Origin: FEN-987 sp049521055
Lineage (GTDB): Archaea; Thermoproteota; Bathyarchaeia; 40CM-2-53-6
DNA length: 14,482 bases
Assembly (NCBI GenBank): GCA_049521055.1
Contig: JBEKPE010000046.1
Span: 1 to 14,482 of the forward strand
Direction of reading: 5' to 3'
Shown here: piece after piece, positions 1 to 6,404 of the stretch
Position numbering within the stretch: position 1 is the stretch's first letter
Layout of the letters: the number at the start of each line of letters is the position of its first letter
Position numbers and translations under genes: made by a program
The notes under the pieces: model-generated
The model's database searches: none
What the model saw: the letters and a program-made list of their open reading frames with translations, nothing else
What the model was told of the DNA's origin: nothing

Positions 1-747
1 AGTCCAATAGTGATCGGAGGATTCGTGTACGCCTATCTTAACGTGGTAAGGTTCGGATCCCCCTTATCTTTTGGGTACGGTGCGCTCTCATCGGTCACTA
101 GCGAAGCGGTCTATGGAACAAACCCACTGATCGGAATTTTTGGCTTGTTGTTTAGTTCGGGAGAAGGCGTCTTCATCTACTACCCACTCTCAGCCCTCGG
201 CATCTTCACTTTATTCATCAATAGACGAGACAACAACTGGGCAAGGTTCATGTTTGTTTGGATATTTCTGGCAACTCTTCTATTCTACTCGAGATACAAC
301 TATTGGGATGGCTGGTGGGCTTGGGGAGCACGTTACCTTGTTCCTACGATGCCTTATCTCATCCTTGGCGTCGGCCCGTTCATTGAATCAGCTAGGCATT
401 CGATAATGCGCATTATCGTCGTTGTTTCTGCGACCGCAATCGGCATATTCTCAAACCTCATGGGTGTGCTGATCAACCTCGATTCTGTTATGGGGTACTT
501 GGGTAGCATAGGCGCTTTCAACGCAGCCCCTCAAATGGGAGTATTTCCCAGATTCTACCCAGGAATCTGGATGCCGGAGTTTTCCCAAGTTCGCGGAAGT
601 TGGGATCTTCTCTGGTCTCACATGAGATTGGATCTACTTCTATACAATTGGCTAGGCCCCCCCGCCCTCGCCGTTGCGTTGCTACTACTTCTGGTCGAAG
701 CATGTTGGTTAGTGAGAAGCCTGAAACGAATCAATAAAGAACTATGA
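1..747 (+). CDS. GT-C (GT39/PMT-like) membrane glycosyltransferase, C-terminal part
   Basis: The frame is open from the first base (agt cca ata gtg), so the gene is cut by the window edge; about 248 codons remain, ending in TGA at 745-747. The protein is strongly hydrophobic, with several membrane segments separated by short loops. Two stretches resemble multi-spanning lipid-carrier-dependent glycosyltransferases: a GLLFSSGEGVFIYYPL segment and a later WDGWWAWGARYLVPTMPYL segment, both typical of the C-terminal half of GT39-like GT-C proteins. Such enzymes move a sugar from a polyprenyl-phosphate carrier to an acceptor on the outer face of the membrane. The N-terminal loop with the catalytic acidic residues lies outside the window, so activity cannot be judged. 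The gene converges on the GT2 gene, 128 nt away. Family assignment is fairly sure; substrate is unknown. Confidence 0.7.
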   Translation, partial: SPIVIGGFVYAYLNVVRFGSPLSFGYGALSSVTSEAVYGTNPLIGIFGLLFSSGEGVFIYYPLSALGIFTLFINRRDNNWARFMFVWIFLATLLFYSRYNYWDGWWAWGARYLVPTMPYLILGVGPFIESARHSIMRIIVVVSATAIGIFSNLMGVLINLDSVMGYLGSIGAFNAAPQMGVFPRFYPGIWMPEFSQVRGSWDLLWSHMRLDLLLYNWLGPPALAVALLLLLVEACWLVRSLKRINKEL

Positions 748-875
748 AGCCCCCCGTTCACGACCACCGGAGATGAAAGAAGAAGTCAGCAGATGCACTC
801 ATTAGAATCCACATTAATCGACACAGAGCACGTGACATGGAGCGCTATTGGGGGGATAGTCATCGGGTCCTTCAG

Positions 876-1601
876 TTAGACCAGTCTTGCATCATGTAGA
901 ATTCGTTTCAGCGCCATGAGTAGAATCTGGATCCCGTACTTGACGGCTTTGAAGGGGTGAATAGAAGAACTCCCCTCACCATATAGTGTAGGGATTGGCG
1001 TTTCCACTATGTTGATCCCTTTATCAACCAGTGCAAAGATTATTTGACTGTCAAAGTTAAAGTCATTCGATAAAGAATCGAAGTCCAACGAACTAAGTGC
1101 TCTTGCTGAGAAGACTCGATAGCCGGTGTGAAATTCCGTAAGCTGCAAGTGAAGGACGAAGTTCTCTACGAATGTTAGAACTCTGTTGCCTATGTACCGC
1201 CAAATCGGCATCCCTCCATGAATCATACGCCTTCTCGTACCCAGAACAACATCGGCTTCGCCTCTCATGATAGGTGCACACAGCTGAGGAATTAGCGCTG
1301 GCGAATACTGCAAATCGTCATGAAGAAGTACAACAGCATCCGCTTTTCTTCTCAGTGCTTCTTTGAACAGAGTTTTCTGGGCAGCGCCGTATCCCAAGTT
1401 CCTTGGATGCTTCAGCGCTACCGCCTTTCTCCCGATTGCTCTCTCGTACGTTTCATCCAGACTCCCGTCATCTACAACAATTACTTCGCTGACTGGTGGT
1501 CTAGGGATCATGTCGATGACCTGTCCTACGGTTTCTTGTGAGTTAAAGGCGGGGATTACCACAATAATCTTTGAAGGATCTCTCATTGTCAAATGCCGCA
1601 T
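876..1601 (-). CDS. GT2 family glycosyltransferase, dolichyl-phosphate mannose synthase-like
   Basis: A 241-aa GT-A fold glycosyltransferase. Visible motifs in order are VIPAFN (15-20) at the first beta strand, VVDDGS (42-47) for nucleotide-sugar binding, HDDLQY (94-99) at the metal-binding DxD position, and FHTGYRVFS (157-165), typical of the DPM1/undecaprenyl-phosphate glucosyltransferase branch. There is no membrane domain, so the enzyme is probably cytosolic or peripheral and transfers a sugar from NDP-sugar to a polyprenyl phosphate. Neighbouring GT-C genes could use that product. The start is ambiguous: ATG at 1601 has GGAGGAG almost touching it, while TTG at 1592 or ATG at 1583 (MRDPSK) would be better spaced from the same Shine-Dalgarno. 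The gene is divergent from the pyruvyl transferase-like gene across 294 nt. Sugar specificity is not readable from the sequence. Confidence 0.85.
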   Translation of the reverse strand: MRHLTMRDPSKIIVVIPAFNSQETVGQVIDMIPRPPVSEVIVVDDGSLDETYERAIGRKAVALKHPRNLGYGAAQKTLFKEALRRKADAVVLLHDDLQYSPALIPQLCAPIMRGEADVVLGTRRRMIHGGMPIWRYIGNRVLTFVENFVLHLQLTEFHTGYRVFSARALSSLDFDSLSNDFNFDSQIIFALVDKGINIVETPIPTLYGEGSSSIHPFKAVKYGIQILLMALKRILHDARLV

Positions 1602-1895
1602 TCTCCTCCGCTGCCATCACTAGTGGCCTATTCAAGGTTGAAGGCAAAAGACTCCTTGAATCCTCCAATAATCCCTCCCACCACCACACAAAACATCTGA
1701 TGACCAAATCGTTGGTTCTCTTTATTTCGGTCGACTTGAGTCGGATCGAATCGAAGAGTCTCCTCTGGTCTCAAATACCATTTCGGAAGTGTTCAAGCAC
1801 CTTTCTCCGTCAAAACGAATGATTTAGTATTTTGAGTTTCCATAGAAGGAAGAACACCCGCATCCAGGACAACCGCGAACTCAGAGGATTCCTCC

Positions 1896-2888
1896 ATGGA
1901 CCCGTTCCAACGGATACTAGCGAAATACCGTGGTTCACATATACTGTTGGTCGACCCCGGAGGAGGATTCGGAGACCAACTCATCTTCATGGGCATAAGG
2001 AAACAACTCACAAGTCTCGAGGTACGCCACAGCATTTTGCGCCTTGAAATTGGCAGGAACATATTTCGCTCCGCATTTAATTTTGCTGAGAAACTGTTTC
2101 CCCCGCTACAAACTGTCCTAGTTTCATGTCGCCCAAGTGTTCTTGAGAGAACGATCAGGCGGGGAAGAAGTCGTCCCGTGGCTAATCCCGCTGTGATCGG
2201 AGAGTTTGATGCGATAGTGATGAACGGGGGAGCATACTTAAATGATATCTGGAAAGGTTACAGAGCATTAGCAGCCATCCTCCCAATCGCGAGAAAGGAT
2301 CCGGACACTGCTATCATATTTGCGCCCCAATCATTCCTCACCAACAGATCGGACTACTTAGAAGAAATGGTGACAAGTTTAGGGAAAGAAATACACCTTT
2401 TTTGCCGTGAGGCCCCAAGTTATGCCCTCCTGAAGTCTTTGTCATTTTCAAGAAACGTTCACATCGGATGCTCCCCGGACGCGGCGTTTTACATGTCCGC
2501 CGCTGACCTTGGCGCAAAGCCCGAAAACAAATATGTACTCGTTGCTCCACGCCTAGACAGGGAATCAATCGTGAAATGGAATCTCAGTATGATTTGGAAG
2601 ATATGGCCAAAGGCATCGGTACGATTCGGAGATGTGAATTTGCTTCCTGACTTAAGCACTTTTGTTGAGGTCGTAGCGCGCGCTTCAAAGGTCTTCACTG
2701 ATCGCTTGCACGTCTCGATTCTATCATCCATACTAGGTAAGGAGACGTATCTATTGCCCAATTCGTATCACAAGAACAAGGGCGTTTACGACTTCAGCCT
2801 CAAACATTTTTCTCAAACAAAATTCATCAATACGACTGAGTTCCCAACCCGAGAACTCGTGTCGCGATTAACTATCGAAAGTTCGTGA
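1896..2888 (+). CDS. Polysaccharide pyruvyl transferase family protein
   Basis: A 330-aa protein matching the polysaccharide pyruvyl transferase family (PF04230 type). Near the N-terminus it has a glycine-rich GGGFGDQLI loop (22-30). It then has NGGAYLND (110-117), FCREAPSYALL (169-179), SPDAAF (193-198) and the diagnostic C-terminal block TDRLHVSILSSILGK (268-282), followed by LLPNSYHKNKGVYDF (286-300). Family members add ketal pyruvate to sugars of surface polysaccharides or transfer related groups; several are only annotated by similarity. The ATG at 1896 is supported by a GAGG Shine-Dalgarno 8 nt upstream. An AT-rich stretch at 1821-1834 could be the promoter. The gene lies among glycosyltransferase genes, which suits decoration of a cell-surface glycan. 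Donor and acceptor are unknown. Confidence 0.8.
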   Translation: MDPFQRILAKYRGSHILLVDPGGGFGDQLIFMGIRKQLTSLEVRHSILRLEIGRNIFRSAFNFAEKLFPPLQTVLVSCRPSVLERTIRRGRSRPVANPAVIGEFDAIVMNGGAYLNDIWKGYRALAAILPIARKDPDTAIIFAPQSFLTNRSDYLEEMVTSLGKEIHLFCREAPSYALLKSLSFSRNVHIGCSPDAAFYMSAADLGAKPENKYVLVAPRLDRESIVKWNLSMIWKIWPKASVRFGDVNLLPDLSTFVEVVARASKVFTDRLHVSILSSILGKETYLLPNSYHKNKGVYDFSLKHFSQTKFINTTEFPTRELVSRLTIESS

Positions 2889-2953
2889 GCTTTCCGCTTG
2901 AGGTTCGGTTGGTGGCGCCGCGGCGAGAGAAATCTATTAACGTCAATTGACAT

Positions 2954-4297
2954 TTGCGAGTAACTTGGATGGTCGCAATTCTGCCCTTATTACCTCGAGC
3001 GCATATTCAGACCTCTCTGCTCGTACTTATCCTCCTGATTTTCGCCGTGTTGGCAACTTCTTATAGTTTCGTAATTCCAATTTTTGAGGCGCCTGATGAG
3101 AATGCGCATCTGGCGCGCGTCAACTATTATTATGTTAACCGCACAATATTTGACGCTAACCTGCATCATATGCCCCTTGGGCTTTACCCACCACTCTACC
3201 ACGCAACATTGGCTGCCTTGCTCTATGCTTCAGGTACCGGGCCACTCTTTTTGCCGCTTAAACCTCAAGGATATAGTCCTCAAAGGTTTACGTTTTTTAA
3301 TCATTCAACTCTTGACAGAAACCTCTCATCACCGGGCGTATTGACGTTTCACGCGCTGCGTCTCGTATCAGTACTATTTGGTTTAGGTACGGTTCTTGTG
3401 ACATATCTGACTGGCAAGATCGTTTTCCACGGAAAATTGAGGTTTGCTTTACTTGCCGCTGCCACAAACGCGTTCATTCCGCAGTTCACCTTCATATCAA
3501 GCGCGTTGAACTATGATTCGATGGTGAGTTTCCTTTCCGCACTGTCCCTCTATTTTCTCCTCGCAGAACTTTCCTCTCCGGACTTCAGCCTTAAAACAAA
3601 TTTGAAGTGCGGGTTAGCGGGCGGCGCGGCGATGCTAACGAAATACAATGGAGCCTTTTTGCTGCCATTAGCCCCCGCCGCCCTTATTGTAAAGCGCTAC
3701 TTCGTGGGAGTCGGAAACAATCGCAAACTCGCGGTAAGCGCGGTGGTATGTGTTGGCGGAATGCTGTTGGTGGCCGGATGGTATTATCTCGAAGCGTTCA
3801 TTTTCTACGGGAGCTTCACAAGATTTCCGAGTCCGGTGAGAGGCTTTTCATCTACATTCTTCACGAACGGAGAATTCTTCGAGATTCTTTTCAGGAGTTT
3901 CTGGTTCGCCTTTGGTTGGATGAACATTTGGGCGCCAAGGGTTACGTATTTCGTTTTGGCGTTATTATCAGGCTTTGCTTTAGTTGGAGTAGCATATTCA
4001 CTGAAGGAAAGCTATAACGAAGATAGAGCCCGTCTTCTCTTGCTGAGCACCTGTATGATCGGTGTGTTGATCGTGTTGGCAGGCGTCATTTACTTCAACT
4101 TCCACTTCGTTGAACCCCAAGGACGTTATATGTTTCCAGCGATCTCGGCGATAAGTGTACTTCTTGTAGAGGGATTACGGAAGTTCGGTAATCGGTTTCT
4201 TCGGAATACGTCCTTGTTTCCAGTCCTGCTAGTCGTATTGATCTTTTTCTTGGATTTGGGAGGGTTGATTTTCCTCTCTCAGCTCTATAGTGTTTGA
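2954..4297 (+). CDS. GT-C/DUF2142-like multi-spanning membrane glycosyltransferase
   Basis: A roughly 447-aa protein with about ten hydrophobic segments spread over its length. After the first membrane segment it has FEAPDENAH (44-52), an acidic Asp-Glu pair in the first outward loop as in GT39/PMT-type enzymes and in DUF2142 proteins (PDE..H). A GLYPPLYHATLAALLY segment follows (about 66-81), resembling the YPPLYY loop of PMT-like transferases. The predicted role is transfer of a lipid-linked sugar on the exterior side of the membrane. The start is uncertain: TTG at 2954 gives the longest frame, but ATG at 2969 (MVAILPLL) is equally good and neither has a clear Shine-Dalgarno. An AT-rich AAATCTATTAA element near 2930-2940 may be a promoter for a nearly leaderless message. 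The gene lies 65 nt after the pyruvyl transferase-like gene. Confidence 0.7.
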   Translation: MRVTWMVAILPLLPRAHIQTSLLVLILLIFAVLATSYSFVIPIFEAPDENAHLARVNYYYVNRTIFDANLHHMPLGLYPPLYHATLAALLYASGTGPLFLPLKPQGYSPQRFTFFNHSTLDRNLSSPGVLTFHALRLVSVLFGLGTVLVTYLTGKIVFHGKLRFALLAAATNAFIPQFTFISSALNYDSMVSFLSALSLYFLLAELSSPDFSLKTNLKCGLAGGAAMLTKYNGAFLLPLAPAALIVKRYFVGVGNNRKLAVSAVVCVGGMLLVAGWYYLEAFIFYGSFTRFPSPVRGFSSTFFTNGEFFEILFRSFWFAFGWMNIWAPRVTYFVLALLSGFALVGVAYSLKESYNEDRARLLLLSTCMIGVLIVLAGVIYFNFHFVEPQGRYMFPAISAISVLLVEGLRKFGNRFLRNTSLFPVLLVVLIFFLDLGGLIFLSQLYSV

Positions 4298-4402
4298 AAC
4301 GGCCACTGCGGTCTTTGAAACGAACTTTTGATGGGAATCATTATTGCCTCGTGCATCAGCGATTTTACGCACAAGTGAATTGGATCAGAATCCCGTCCCG
4401 CA

Positions 4403-4418
4403 TTGATTGCCCAATCAA
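4403..4418. promoter_or_regulatory. 16-bp perfect inverted repeat, candidate operator
   Basis: The sequence TTGATTG-CC-CAATCAA has two perfectly complementary 7-bp arms around a 2-bp centre. It lies in the leader of the DNRLRE gene, about 18 nt upstream of a TATA-like CTTATAC element (4435-4441). This is where a dimeric archaeal regulator could bind. The repeat also covers the TTG that would give the longest version of the downstream gene, which argues that translation starts later. The function is inferred from symmetry and position only. Confidence 0.35.
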
Positions 4419-4519
4419 AAGGATGTAAGGCTCTCTTATACGGCTACACAATTATGGCCTCGATTTCGTTAGAAGGTATCCAATCAGTTTTTATGGCTTT
4501 GACCCTTGCCCTTGCGCCC

Positions 4520-5266
4520 ATGAAGCGTCGAAATTTCCTAATTCTCACGATTCTTGTCTATGGATTCACGTTAGCAGGGTTTTGGGTATCCGCTATCAAA
4601 ACGTTGACCATATTTCCAGACAAAGACAGCTACAGCTGGCAGTCGGTCCCACTCGCTAACAACGGCAAATCAGACAACTTTGAGATCGCGTCCTACGACA
4701 AACCTCCCTACAATATGCGAGGCTGGATTGAGTTCAACCTCACATCGATTCCAACAGACGTCTGGGTCGCTTCAGCTACACTGCGTCTGCGACTCTGGCA
4801 CCATACAACTGAAGACCCAACGCAAAACATGGGAGATTCCACTGGCAGAATATACGGAGCCCATCGTCTCTTACAGCCTTGGGGCGAGAGAACCATCAAC
4901 TGGTCCAATCAACCAAACTACACTGATATCCACCAAGCAAACTCAACCGTTCCTTCTGAACAAGGGGGATGGTACGGTCCTTTCATCTGGATGGATTGGG
5001 ACATTACAGGCATCATGAATGATTGGCGATCTAACTCGACAAGCAATTACGGTTTGGTTGTCCGAGATACTCAGGAATACTCGTCGGTCTTCTATTCCAC
5101 CCAATTCTTCACACATGACCAAGTCCCGAACGAGACCTATTACCCAAGGCTGCTGGTGACCTATGTTTCACCTCTGGCTGCGGCCTCGTTTGGAGTAGTT
5201 TTTGTAGCCGAAGGATTTCTTATCGTAGTGCTGTGGCGAACTAAGGTCAAACATGCAGAGGTCTAG
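4520..5266 (+). CDS. Membrane-anchored surface protein with DNRLRE-type domain
   Basis: From ATG 4520 the product is 248 aa; the frame stays open upstream to TTG 4403 (287 aa), with other ATGs at 4454 and 4493. I prefer 4520 because it gives a clean signal sequence: MKRRNF followed by a hydrophobic stretch ending near WVSA. The body matches DNRLRE/CBM96-type beta-sandwich domains: RGWIEFNLTSIP, then a VASATLRLRLW strand, then TINWSNQP, then MDWDITGIMNDW, NYGLVV and PRLLVTY. A C-terminal membrane helix (ASFGVVFVAEGFLIVVLW) and a short basic tail anchor it with the domain outside the cell. Six N-X-S/T sequons fall in the ectodomain (residues 112, 166, 172, 180, 211 and 243 counted from 4403). 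The M29 gene follows after 18 nt, so the two may be co-transcribed. The ligand is unknown; these domains occur in carbohydrate-binding and adhesive proteins. Confidence 0.75.
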   Translation: MKRRNFLILTILVYGFTLAGFWVSAIKTLTIFPDKDSYSWQSVPLANNGKSDNFEIASYDKPPYNMRGWIEFNLTSIPTDVWVASATLRLRLWHHTTEDPTQNMGDSTGRIYGAHRLLQPWGERTINWSNQPNYTDIHQANSTVPSEQGGWYGPFIWMDWDITGIMNDWRSNSTSNYGLVVRDTQEYSSVFYSTQFFTHDQVPNETYYPRLLVTYVSPLAAASFGVVFVAEGFLIVVLWRTKVKHAEV

Positions 5267-5284
5267 ATTGGAGCACTGCTGCAG

Positions 5285-6283
5285 TTGGGTAACTTAGCTG
5301 AGGGAGCAAGAAACGCCGTTGAAGTGTGCATGGCTGTCAAGAAAGGGGAGCATGTCCTAATCCTAACTGACCGCGAAACCTTGGAAGTTGGGAAGGCCAT
5401 TTCAGAAGCAGCAGAGAAAGCTTCGAAGGGAAATGTCAAGACTTTCGTGCTCGAGGATTACACGGAACGACCTGCGAAAGAAATCCCAAGAGAAGTCCTC
5501 GAATCGATGCCTTGGGCAAACGTCACATTCTACGCTGCACAAAGCAAACCAGGAGAACTTACCGTAAGAGGCCCGTTCATACGCACAGCGATCAAGTACG
5601 CGCGGCACGGTCACATGCCAGGCGTCACTAAGGAACTCATGGAGACGGGCATGTGTGCAGACTATCAGAAAATCTCAGAACTGACGAAGAAGATTGATCA
5701 GGTCGTCAAAGGCTGTAAGAGCGCCAGAGTCAGCAACAAATCTGGGACGGCACTTACCGCAGAATTTCACCCCAATTGGAAATGGCTAGTCTCTGACGGG
5801 CTATATCACGATAAGGGTAAGTGGGGCAACCTTCCCGACGGAGAGATTTTCACCGCGGCTCTCAACGCGAACGGGAAAATGGCCATTGACGAGCTTGGCG
5901 ACTGGTTCAGCCCCAAGTACGGCGTCATAAAAGAGACACCCGTAACTCTTCTGGTTAAGGATTCACGAATCGATTTCCCTACCGTTACCTGCAGCAATGA
6001 ACAGCTACGAAAGGAATTCCTGGATTATGTTCGATCGGACCCGAACGGAAACAGGTTGGGTGAGTTTGCAATTGGTACCAACATATTCCTTGACAGATTG
6101 ACCGGAAACCTGCTTCAAGACGAGAAATTCCCATCCGTCCACTGCGCCTTCGGAGATCCGTACTCTGAAGAAACCGGGGCAAACTGGCAGGCGAAGACTC
6201 ATGTCGACGGAATCATGCTCAACTGCAGCATCTGGATCGACGGCAAACAGATTATGGATGAGGGCAAGCACCTAATTCATTGA
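5285..6283 (+). CDS. M29 family metallo-aminopeptidase
   Basis: A 332-aa protein of the M29 (aminopeptidase T/PepS, COG2309) family, which removes N-terminal residues from peptides with a two-metal centre. The N-terminal part (GEHVLILTDRETLEVGKAI) has the family's nucleotide-fold-like start. The C-terminal half carries the metal-ligand motifs: NLPDGEIFT (Glu187), LGEFAIGTN (Glu260), DEKFPSVHCAFGD (Glu280, His286) and THVDGIM (His306, Asp308). It is slightly shorter than bacterial members, which run to around 400 aa. TTG at 5285 is the best start, with a GGAG 11 nt upstream; no in-frame ATG fits the N-terminus better. No signal peptide is seen, so it is probably cytosolic and finishes the breakdown of imported or proteasomal peptides. 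It lies 121 nt upstream of atpA, separated by a probable new promoter. Confidence 0.88.
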   Translation: MGNLAEGARNAVEVCMAVKKGEHVLILTDRETLEVGKAISEAAEKASKGNVKTFVLEDYTERPAKEIPREVLESMPWANVTFYAAQSKPGELTVRGPFIRTAIKYARHGHMPGVTKELMETGMCADYQKISELTKKIDQVVKGCKSARVSNKSGTALTAEFHPNWKWLVSDGLYHDKGKWGNLPDGEIFTAALNANGKMAIDELGDWFSPKYGVIKETPVTLLVKDSRIDFPTVTCSNEQLRKEFLDYVRSDPNGNRLGEFAIGTNIFLDRLTGNLLQDEKFPSVHCAFGDPYSEETGANWQAKTHVDGIMLNCSIWIDGKQIMDEGKHLIH

Positions 6284-6306
6284 TTGCCAAGACCTAGTAA
6301 CTGAGC

Positions 6307-6323
6307 TTCATACCGACTATGAA
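6307..6323. repeat. Inverted repeat in the M29-atpA spacer
   Basis: TTCATA-CCGAC-TATGAA has perfect 6-bp arms and a 5-nt loop, 24 nt after the M29 stop codon and about 28 nt before the putative atpA TATA element. It could be an operator for the ATP synthase unit or a weak hairpin at the end of the M29 message. No T-run follows it, which weakens the terminator reading. A repeat of this size can arise by chance. Confidence 0.25.
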
Positions 6324-6350
6324 CTGACGCTAGAAAGTTGTAACGAAAGC

Positions 6351-6396
6351 AATAAGTAAGCACCTCTAGTATGACTCGCCCGCTCAATTCTGAGGG
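6351..6396 (+). promoter_or_regulatory. Putative promoter and Shine-Dalgarno of atpABD
   Basis: AATAAGTAA at 6351-6359 is the best TATA-like element in the spacer. A start of transcription about 25 nt later would leave a short leader that includes TGAGGG at 6391-6396. That Shine-Dalgarno lies 8 nt before the TTG start at 6405 and is what fixes the atpA start. The TATA element itself is degenerate. Confidence 0.35.
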
Positions 6397-6404
6397 AACT
6401 ATCT

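Noticed and set aside
748..875. Possible terminator or small RNA between the first two genes
   Set aside because: There is a G-run but no stable stem with a T-run and no tRNA-like fold. Nothing can be supported.
1571..1822. 83-aa frame in the divergent spacer before the pyruvyl transferase-like gene
   Set aside because: It overlaps the start of the GT2 gene, is low in complexity and rich in Ser, and shows no family likeness. The spacer is better read as two divergent leaders.
3607..4017. 136-aa Arg- and Gly-rich frame inside the second GT-C gene
   Set aside because: It is entirely contained in another frame of a protein with clear membrane segments, and its composition looks like out-of-frame translation.
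6278..6288. CATTGATTGCC, an 11-bp repeat of 4401-4411 near the operator-like dyad
   Set aside because: It overlaps the end of the aminopeptidase coding sequence and lacks the second arm of the dyad, so it is most simply a chance match.
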